36,077 nucleotides of DNA from Chthonomonas sp. UBA2362 (GTDB lineage Bacteria; Armatimonadota; Fimbriimonadia; Fimbriimonadales; Fimbriimonadaceae): assembly GCA_002344135.1 (NCBI GenBank), contig DDTO01000003.1, positions 1 through 36,077 of the forward strand, in the 5' to 3' direction. The notes under the pieces are model-generated. The model saw only the letters and a program-made list of their open reading frames with translations, was not told the origin of the DNA and made no database searches. Position 1 is the stretch's first letter; each line of letters starts with the position of its first letter. Positions 30,279 through 36,077 of the stretch are shown here, in pieces. Position numbers and translations under genes: made by a program.

Positions 30279-31911
30279 CTAACGCTCTGCGGCCTGGTAC
30301 ACCCGCCGACCCTCGACATAGACGGCGAGCGGAGAAAGCTTAGCCCACTCGACCTTAGCCGCGAATGGCGAATCCTGGAGCACGACGAAGTCCGCTCCGG
30401 TAGCCGGGGGCGATACGGCCGATCTCCTTCTCCATGTAGCAGGCGTAGGCCCCGCTCGCCGTATAGGCCCGGAGTGCCTCGGTGGCCGTCAGGTTCTGTT
30501 GCGGCTCCCAGATGGCGCCGCCGAGGATTCGGCCGGTCACCGCCGCCTCCATCCCGAGGAACGGATTCATGCTTACCACGGGCCAGTCCGAGCCGAACGC
30601 TACGACAGCGCCGGCATCGAGCAGGTCTTTGAACGCGTAGCTCGACCGGCAACGCTCTTTGCCTATGTACTCTTCAGCATAGCGCCCGTCGTCGGCTTTG
30701 TGATAGGGCTGCATCGAGGCGATCACCCCGAGCTGGGCGAAGCGTGGGATGTCGGCGGGCAGCAGATGCTGGGCGTGCTCGCTCCGGGCTCTGATCTTTG
30801 TCGGATCGGGCGCGATGCGGGAGACAGCGTCAAGAAGCAGATGATTCCCTTCGTCGCCGATCGCATGGACGATGGGTTGCTTGCCCTTAGCCGCGACAGA
30901 GGCCATCTCGCGCTCGAGGGCGCCGTCGAGGATGCCGGGCATCGGAAGGCCGCGCCAGTCCGCCTTGTCGGGTGCATTGCCAAGGTACGGAGCATGCATA
31001 TAGGCGGTGCGCGAACCGAGGCTGCCGTCCATGTAGGCCTTGAAGCCCTTGACCTCGAGCCAGCCGGGGCGGGACTTCAGAGTACGGAAGGCGGTCTCGG
31101 TGGCGGTGAGTGGCCGGGCGCTGGGATAGAGGAAGAGTCGCACGGTCTGCTCGCCCGGCTCGGCGGCGAGGCGGTCATAGACCTCTCGCTCGCCTCCGCC
31201 GGGGATGTCGCTGACCGCGGTGACGCCCAGCGAGTTGGCGTGGCGCAGAGCTCGCTTGAGGGCTTCGAGTTTCTCGTCGAGGGTCGGTGCGGGGATATGG
31301 CGGGTGACCAGGCTCATGGCGGTCTCCCTGAGGATGCCGGTGGGCTCGCCGTTCGAGTCACGGTCGATCACGCCGCCATCTGGATCGGGCGGGCCGTCCT
31401 TGGTGATGCCGGCGAGCTTGAGGGCGGCGGAATTGGCGAGTCCGGAGTGGCCGTCCATGCGGCTCAGCCACGTAGGCCGGTCGTTTGTCACCTTGTCGAT
31501 CCAGTCCTTGGCGGGCTGCTCGCGTGTCGCCCAGCTTTCCGTCGACCAGCGACCTCCCAGCACCCACTTTCCCGCCGGTAGGGAACTTGCCCAAGCTTCG
31601 ACTTTGGCGACAAAGTCGGCGCGGTCTTTGGCATCTCGCAAGGTGAGTTGCGACAGCTGCATGCCCCCACCGAGCATGTGGGCATGCGAGTCGATGAGGC
31701 CGGGCAGCACGATCCGCTTCTGAGCGTCGATCCGTTCGGTCTTCGGTCCGATGAAGCCGGGCTCGGGTTCGCCGACATAGACGAAGCGACCGCCTCGGAC
31801 GGCTGCGAACCGGGCGAAGCCGATCGAACCGTCGCTCCAAATGCGGGCGTTCTCGATCACGAGGTCGGCCGGAGCGGTTTGCCAGACGAAAAGGAGGGCA
31901 ATCGAGATCAT
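30279..31911 (-). CDS. amidohydrolase 3 family (YtcJ-like) protein, frameshifted near the C terminus
   Basis: The product is a metal-dependent amidohydrolase of the YtcJ type with a signal-like start (ISIALLFVWQTAPA). Motifs in order are LPGLIDSHAHMLGGG (metal His pair), AYMDGSLGSRTAYM, IVHAIGDEGNH, SEHAQHL and VAFGSDWPVVSMNP (catalytic Asp). Just after IGRIAPGYR the frame breaks. The annotated frame stops at 30355, but the next frame continues as ADFVVLQDSPF, AVYVEGRRVYQAAER and a stop at 30279, exactly the expected family ending. One extra base near 30396 explains it. It is either a recent pseudogene or a sequencing error. The start at 31911 has TAAACT 5 nt upstream. Confidence 0.85.
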
Positions 31912-31916
31912 GGCCC

Positions 31917-31993
31917 AGTTTAGCCGCGGAGAGGATTCGTGCCGGCCTTCGCGAACCAAGAACGCCGCCGACCTCGCCTCCTTGCTCTATACT
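31917..31993. promoter_or_regulatory. divergent promoter region, amidohydrolase and thioredoxin genes
   Basis: On the plus strand TATACT (31988-31993) lies 7 nt before the thioredoxin-like ATG. On the minus strand TAAACT (31922-31917) lies 5 nt before the amidohydrolase ATG. Here the two boxes are 65 bp apart, so the promoters need not collide. Confidence 0.5.
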
Positions 31994-32000
31994 GGCAGCC

Positions 32001-33059
32001 ATGAAGCTGTTCAATCGATTGATTCTCATCTCGGCGGGCGCGCTTATGAGCGCCGCGGTTCTCGCCGACCCGATCGGTCCGGGCTCGACTGCGCCGAACC
32101 TCGACGTCAAGACCTGGTACAAGGGCACGCCGGTCAAGTCCTTCGAGCCGGGCAAGGTTTACGTGGTGGAGTTTTGGGCGACGTGGTGTGGCCCGTGCAA
32201 GACCTCGATCCCGCACATCACCGAACTGGCCAAGAAGAACCAAGACGTCACGTTCATCGGTGTGAGTATCTGGGAGGACGACGTCGATGGCAACATCAAG
32301 AAGTTCGTCGCGGAGATGGGTGACAAGATGGATTACGTCGTCGGCTACTCGGGCAACAAGGAAGGTATGGCCAAGACTTGGATGGAGCCGGCCGGCCGCA
32401 ACGGGATCCCCTCGGCCTTCATCGTCAAGGGCAACCAGATTCAATGGATCGGCCATCCCATGCGAATGGACGAACCCCTTGCGCAGATCAAAGCGGGAAC
32501 GTTCGACTTGGCCGCCTTCAAGGAAACCTACGACAAGGAGGCCGCCGCCAACCGCGAGAAGATGGCCGCTGCCGCCGCCGTTCGCTCCGCTCAACAACTC
32601 TATGCCGACGGCAAGATCGCCGAGGCTAAGGCCAAGCTGGATGAGACCGTCACGAAGTACCCGACCGTCGCGGATCAGGCCGACGAGGTCCGCCTGGGCT
32701 GGCTCGCCAAGGAAAATCCGAAGGCGTTCGAAGAGAAGATCGCGACCATGCTGAAGGATCCGGCGAACGTCGTCAGAGTCTGCAGCTTCGCGCTCAACCT
32801 CGCGACCTCGGCGACGGGTAACGTCGAGATGGGCAAGAAGACGATCGAAATGGCGCTCAAGGCGACCGATGAGAAGAACTTCACCGCAGTTTATGTCGGA
32901 AGCCTGTTGTACACCCGGCTGAAGGACTATAAACGAGCCCTCGAGCTGACCGACGTCGCCCTTGCGCTGTTCGACAAGAGCGAGTTGAAGGACAATGCCG
33001 CCGTGAAGCAGACGCTCGATAAGAATCGCAAGGAGCTTCAGGCTAAGGTCAGAGGCTAG
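32001..33059 (+). CDS. secreted TlpA-like thioredoxin-fold protein with C-terminal helical repeats
   Basis: The 352-residue product has a signal peptide (MKLFNRLILISAGALMSAAVLA). It has a thioredoxin-like domain with active site W-C-G-P-C at 62-66 in VVEFWATWCGPCKTSIPHI, and the cis-Pro loop as GIPSAFIV. The last 170 residues are Ala- and Lys-rich helices that look like TPR-type repeats (AQQLYADGKIAEAKAKLDE). It probably acts as a thiol reductant or disulfide exchanger in the periplasm, with the repeats binding a partner. No cytochrome maturation genes are near. Confidence 0.88.
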   Translation: MKLFNRLILISAGALMSAAVLADPIGPGSTAPNLDVKTWYKGTPVKSFEPGKVYVVEFWATWCGPCKTSIPHITELAKKNQDVTFIGVSIWEDDVDGNIKKFVAEMGDKMDYVVGYSGNKEGMAKTWMEPAGRNGIPSAFIVKGNQIQWIGHPMRMDEPLAQIKAGTFDLAAFKETYDKEAAANREKMAAAAAVRSAQQLYADGKIAEAKAKLDETVTKYPTVADQADEVRLGWLAKENPKAFEEKIATMLKDPANVVRVCSFALNLATSATGNVEMGKKTIEMALKATDEKNFTAVYVGSLLYTRLKDYKRALELTDVALALFDKSELKDNAAVKQTLDKNRKELQAKVRG

Positions 33060-33081
33060 AGTTTCGGCTCTGCTTTCGGGG

Positions 33082-33110
33082 CGCGCGAGGCCGGTGTACG
33101 GCCTCGCGCG
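33082..33110 (+). terminator. terminator-like hairpin after the thioredoxin-like gene
   Basis: CGCGCGAGGCCG and CGGCCTCGCGCG form a perfect 12-bp stem with a GTGTA loop, 22 bp after the stop codon. A TTTT occurs 10 nt further on rather than directly after the stem. Confidence 0.6.
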
Positions 33111-33206
33111 AGGGGGACGGTTTTGTGCTGCGCAAAGACCCTCCCTGCCAGTGAATGCACCAATGGACTCTCGTCGAGCGTCTTAACAATTTGTCCGTTC
33201 AAAGAC

Positions 33207-33869
33207 ATGACCCCCCGACAGCGCTTCGACGAAAAGCTCGACCAAATCCGATCCGACGTGGTTCGGATGGGCAATCTCGCCAGCGAGATGGCCCAGCAGG
33301 CGGTCGAAGCGATGCAGAACAACGACCCGACCCTGGCACGGCAAGTCATCCTCGCCGACGACGAGGTCGATCGGCTGGAGCAGGACACCATCCGGGCGTG
33401 CGTCACCATCGTGATGCAGGAGGCGCCGGTGGCCAACGACCTGCGTCTGCTCACCTCCACCCTGGGGGTCATCGGCGAGATCGAAAAGGTGGCCGACGAC
33501 GCGGTGAAACTCGCTCGGCGGGCAACCAAACTCGGAGGTCAGTTCCCCGGCGAGCTCCGCATGGCCCTCCACGAGATGGGGAAGCAGGCCCGGAGCGGCT
33601 TCGCCTCGGCACTGCGGCTTTATACGAACTACACTCCCGAGCTCGCCAAAGAGGTCATCGACTTCGACGAAGTGGTCGACAAGTCTTACTCCGATGCACG
33701 GAAACGGGCCGTCGAGCTTATACAGCAGAACCCCGACCAGGCCAAGTCCCTTGTTCGGACGATCGACGCATTCCACGCGCTCGAGCACATCGCGGACCGG
33801 GCGGTCGCGATCGCCAAGCGTCTGAAGGTGCACTACGAGTCCGGCGAGCCGGTCTCTCGCGAGAGTTGA
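33207..33869 (+). CDS. phoU: phosphate signalling complex protein PhoU
   Basis: The 220-residue product is all-helical with two PhoU repeats. It includes the conserved metal-binding segments ADDEVDRLEQDTIRACVTIV, APVANDLRLLTSTLGVIGEIEKVADDA and the second-repeat equivalent TIDAFHALEHIADRAVAIA. PhoU restrains the Pho regulon and the Pst phosphate transporter, and neither pst genes nor a PhoR kinase is nearby. I use the ATG at 33207; the longer frame reads through the promoter region. An imperfect inverted repeat GTCTTAAC/GTTcaAAGAC spans the region just before the ATG and might be a control site. Confidence 0.94.
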   Translation: MTPRQRFDEKLDQIRSDVVRMGNLASEMAQQAVEAMQNNDPTLARQVILADDEVDRLEQDTIRACVTIVMQEAPVANDLRLLTSTLGVIGEIEKVADDAVKLARRATKLGGQFPGELRMALHEMGKQARSGFASALRLYTNYTPELAKEVIDFDEVVDKSYSDARKRAVELIQQNPDQAKSLVRTIDAFHALEHIADRAVAIAKRLKVHYESGEPVSRES

Positions 33870-33906
33870 ACCCCGCGTGCGGGGGATCTGCTGTCGCCCC
33901 CGCGGC

Positions 33907-34944
33907 TCATGCCCGCCGACTCTTTCGCAGCGCGAGCGCCAGTCCTCCCACGCCCGCGAGGGCGGTGAGCGTGATGAGGGCGACCGCGGGGAGGGATGGG
34001 CTCGATCTGGACGATGAGTTCTTCGTGCGCGAGACATCGGGTCGATCGCGCCCATGGGGGTCGGAACGGGTCGAAGTCGGGCCCTCAGAACTGTCTTCCT
34101 TACTACTTCGACCTGGTGGAGGCGCCGTAGTAGCGCCGCGCGCTACCTCGTTAGGGGCGATCGATTCTATGACTTCGCCCGTGACTGAATCGATTCTGGT
34201 ATTCCCGTAAGACGACCAGAGATCGTAGTACAGCCTCAATCTACTGTTCGCTCTGAGTTCTCGTGCGGAGGCAGGAGCATCGGGATCGCCGACTACTGCA
34301 TATCGCAACACGTATTGCCAATCCTCCGCAAGTCCACCAAGGTCGTTCCTTGCTATCTCGATGGCCTGTTCCCTTGAGATGCGAATGTTGGGGGGCTCAT
34401 AAGTCCAGCCCTTCGATATCCGCAGAGACCGCAGGCGGCCGGTTTTCTGATGAATCGACGCGTGAACGGCGTTACCACCCTGAGCTTCATAGCCGTATGG
34501 CCTCGGATGCATGACGAACCGCATGATAAAGGGCTCTCCGCCCGGCGCATTGCGAACGAGTTCCTTGCGGGTGAGCTCACTGGGAACCTCGAAGTCGGCG
34601 AGGATCGCCTCCAGCGCCCGCCAAGCCTCCTCGTCCGTAGCATACTTATCCGGTTCGCTCCCTTCGATTACACGGCGTTCTCCTCCCATATTCGCAAGTG
34701 CTCTAAACTCACCGGACTCCGTGAGGAAGACCACGAAGTCATCAAAATTGACGTGAATCACGACTGTCTGACCCATGGTCGTTTCTAACGTCTCGCGATA
34801 GATACTCGGCGTGGAGTTCCTCGCTTCTGGGGCAAACCTTTCGACGAAGGACCTCGCGGCGGCGATCGCTTGCGCATCGTCGATTTGCGCGCTCGCGAGT
34901 CCTCCTAGGAGTGCAACAAGCAAGGTGGATACAAACTGTTTCAT
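33907..34944 (-). CDS. secreted PepSY-like protein with C-terminal membrane anchor
   Basis: The 345-residue product has a signal peptide (MKQFVSTLLVALLGGLASA). It then has three PepSY-like alpha-beta units: DAQAIAAARSFV near 23-34, EEAWRALEAILADF near 105-118 with NAVHASIHQKTGRLRSLR, and REQAIEIARNDL near 191-202 with NTRIDSVTGEVIES. A Ser/Arg/Pro-rich linker (265-317) leads to one membrane helix (318-339) and a basic tail RKSRRA, like a surface-anchoring or sorting tail. PepSY domains occur in protease propeptides, where they inhibit or help fold the enzyme. It follows the caspase-like gene by 11 bp with a GAGGTG ribosome site. I cannot assign a named family. Confidence 0.7.
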   Translation of the reverse strand: MKQFVSTLLVALLGGLASAQIDDAQAIAAARSFVERFAPEARNSTPSIYRETLETTMGQTVVIHVNFDDFVVFLTESGEFRALANMGGERRVIEGSEPDKYATDEEAWRALEAILADFEVPSELTRKELVRNAPGGEPFIMRFVMHPRPYGYEAQGGNAVHASIHQKTGRLRSLRISKGWTYEPPNIRISREQAIEIARNDLGGLAEDWQYVLRYAVVGDPDAPASARELRANSRLRLYYDLWSSYGNTRIDSVTGEVIESIAPNEVARGATTAPPPGRSSKEDSSEGPTSTRSDPHGRDRPDVSRTKNSSSRSSPSLPAVALITLTALAGVGGLALALRKSRRA

Positions 34945-34955
34945 GAGTTTCACCT

Positions 34956-36077
34956 CTAAAGTGGCCTGTACCATCCGATAGGTGCGACCTGAGTACCGGT
35001 GTAGACCGACTTGAGCCGCATGGCGCCTTGGTCGCCACCATAGTTGCAGTAGAGCGCGAGGTCACCCGGGGCCATGTCTCGTAACGGTCCGGGATGCTCA
35101 TCCCAGACTCGAAACTCGCCAGGATTTTCTTCGAGCCAGATTTCATCGAACCAATCCCGTGTGTGGCGAGCGGTCTGGCCCTCGGCCAGCTTGTTCCAAA
35201 TCAAGGCAGCATGCTCAGATAACTGCTTTTCCGGAATGTACACCTTGTACGCCATCAGGGCCTGGTTCTCCATCCAGGGGCCACCCCAGGCCATGTAGTA
35301 AGGGTAGCATGCCCTTATGAAGTTATTCGTGTCGCCACAATTGCACGCGATGATGTGACAAAAGTTTACGGGAATCGCCCCTGCATTGAAAGGAGGTATT
35401 CCGCTTCCGATGTGGCTGATTCGATACGCCTCGTATTCGGCCCAGTGGATGCCGGAACCGACAGGTACCGAATGCACGGAAGGGTTTCCGTGGCCGGCAA
35501 ACATGACCGCATTGGACCCGTTCATGGCAGCAAAGTAGTCGGTTTTCGTCCAACTGGAGCCGTCTTCGGCGATCAATGCATAGTTCTTCCCGGTCATCAA
35601 AGCCTGTACGGTCGGCACGGGGTCCGGAGTGGGCGGGGCAGGATCTTCGAACATCATGAGCTTGTTCTGGACGACCGGGTCCGGGTCGCTGCTGCCCTCC
35701 TGCCAGCCCATGTACGTCAGGACCCGAAAGGTTACTTCGACCGGCGTGCCGTTGGCGAAGTGGCTGCTGTCGAACATGGCCTCGAGGAGCAGGGTCCAGG
35801 GCGGTTCTTCCTCGACCGGGTCGCCGCAGACCCATTCGTTGACGAGTTCGCCGTTGAGGAAAAGCTCGGCCGAGTAGATCGGACCGCCGACTTGTGCCCA
35901 TCCGCTCGCCCGGCAGTTAGTACCGGACCAGTAACTGGGCATCGGCGCACCGGGGCCGGGGATATAGATGCCGTTGGCCCACTGCGCCTGCGCGTGCATC
36001 GTGGCCACGAAGGAACCTACCGCGAGAAGGAATGCCCGCGCGAGAGCGTTGCGCCGGCGCTCACGAATCCGCGGGGG
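34956..36077 (-). CDS. secreted caspase/gingipain-like protein (5' end outside window)
   Basis: The frame is open to the window edge. The first residues seen, RERRRNALARAFLLAVGSFV followed by ATMHAQA, look like most of a signal peptide, so the start lies beyond 36077. A GTG at 36008 would remove it. An immunoglobulin-like N-terminal part (SAELFLNGELVNEWV, then VEVTFRVLTY) precedes a domain with two hydrophobic strands ending in the clan CD dyad pattern: AVMFAGHG (His173 counted from the 36008 GTG) and CHIIACNCG (Cys222 or Cys224). This spacing and context fit caspase- or gingipain-like cysteine peptidases. It is co-transcribed with the PepSY-like gene. Family assignment is tentative. Confidence 0.55.
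   Translation of the reverse strand, partial: PPRIRERRRNALARAFLLAVGSFVATMHAQAQWANGIYIPGPGAPMPSYWSGTNCRASGWAQVGGPIYSAELFLNGELVNEWVCGDPVEEEPPWTLLLEAMFDSSHFANGTPVEVTFRVLTYMGWQEGSSDPDPVVQNKLMMFEDPAPPTPDPVPTVQALMTGKNYALIAEDGSSWTKTDYFAAMNGSNAVMFAGHGNPSVHSVPVGSGIHWAEYEAYRISHIGSGIPPFNAGAIPVNFCHIIACNCGDTNNFIRACYPYYMAWGGPWMENQALMAYKVYIPEKQLSEHAALIWNKLAEGQTARHTRDWFDEIWLEENPGEFRVWDEHPGPLRDMAPGDLALYCNYGGDQGAMRLKSVYTGTQVAPIGWYRPL

Noticed and set aside
30251..30652. Separate 133-codon minus-strand gene at the amidohydrolase end
   Set aside because: Its residues are a third-frame reading of the amidohydrolase and its spacer; the true tail lies in the other frame ending at 30279.
33183..33206. Possible Pho box upstream of phoU
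   Set aside because: TTAACA occurs once and the second half-site is not at a standard spacing; kept only as an inverted repeat in the phoU entry.

Overview
The window is a 36 kb, GC-rich chromosomal segment of a free-living bacterium with an outer membrane. The gene families and their style (secreted LTxxQ helical proteins, prepilin-like 'SNAKQLALAMLLY' proteins, GYF/DUF4190 proteins, very short divergent spacers) look most like Armatimonadota, probably the Fimbriimonadales. That placement is inference from family resemblance, because no rRNA or marker phylogeny is available here. I see no prophage, insertion sequence or CRISPR array. The only hint of mobility is a RusA-like resolvase gene next to the 3' end of a tRNA, probably tRNA-Ser, at the left edge.

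Layout. 1-3300: tRNA 3' end, RusA-like gene, a small secreted protein, a CaMKII-association-domain protein and glnS. 3300-7600: hotdog thioesterase, a lipoprotein esterase with a displaced catalytic serine, a Tat-exported aldo/keto reductase, pxpB and mrp. 7600-17400: a minus-strand run of nine genes, which in transcription order are a NarL-type response regulator, fruK-like kinase, glyS, accB, hom, a UbiA-family prenyltransferase, an SDR, an LTxxQ protein and htrA. 17400-23650: yqcC-like gene, a P1B-4 metal ATPase, a degenerate YchF-like protein with a tiny membrane protein, a PLP dehydratase and an orphan sugar-type ABC ATPase. 23650-28020: a self-contained 37-residue lipoprotein unit, ispA, tauE-like exporter, outer-membrane barrel, HIT hydrolase, DinB protein and a GYF protein. 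28020-33870: a hairpin-rich spacer, metK, a prepilin-like secreted protein, a second repeat-rich spacer, a frameshifted amidohydrolase, a TlpA-like thioredoxin and phoU. 33900-36077: a two-gene operon of a secreted caspase/gingipain-like protein (cut by the window edge) and a PepSY-like, C-terminally anchored partner.

Most genes are housekeeping functions in translation, amino-acid and isoprenoid metabolism, and envelope quality control. Two features stand out. First, about fifteen start codons sit 5-8 nt downstream of a TANNNT-like -10 box with no Shine-Dalgarno sequence, which implies widespread leaderless transcription. Four divergent gene pairs pack two such promoters into 28-38 bp. Second, the edge operon pairs a putative clan CD peptidase with a PepSY-type protein, a plausible protease/inhibitor or protease/chaperone system. 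Smaller oddities are a YchF relative with a broken P-loop, an esterase with a shifted nucleophile, an amidohydrolase with a one-base frameshift, and structured intergenic repeats. No spacer between genes exceeds 300 bases; the larger ones are described individually.
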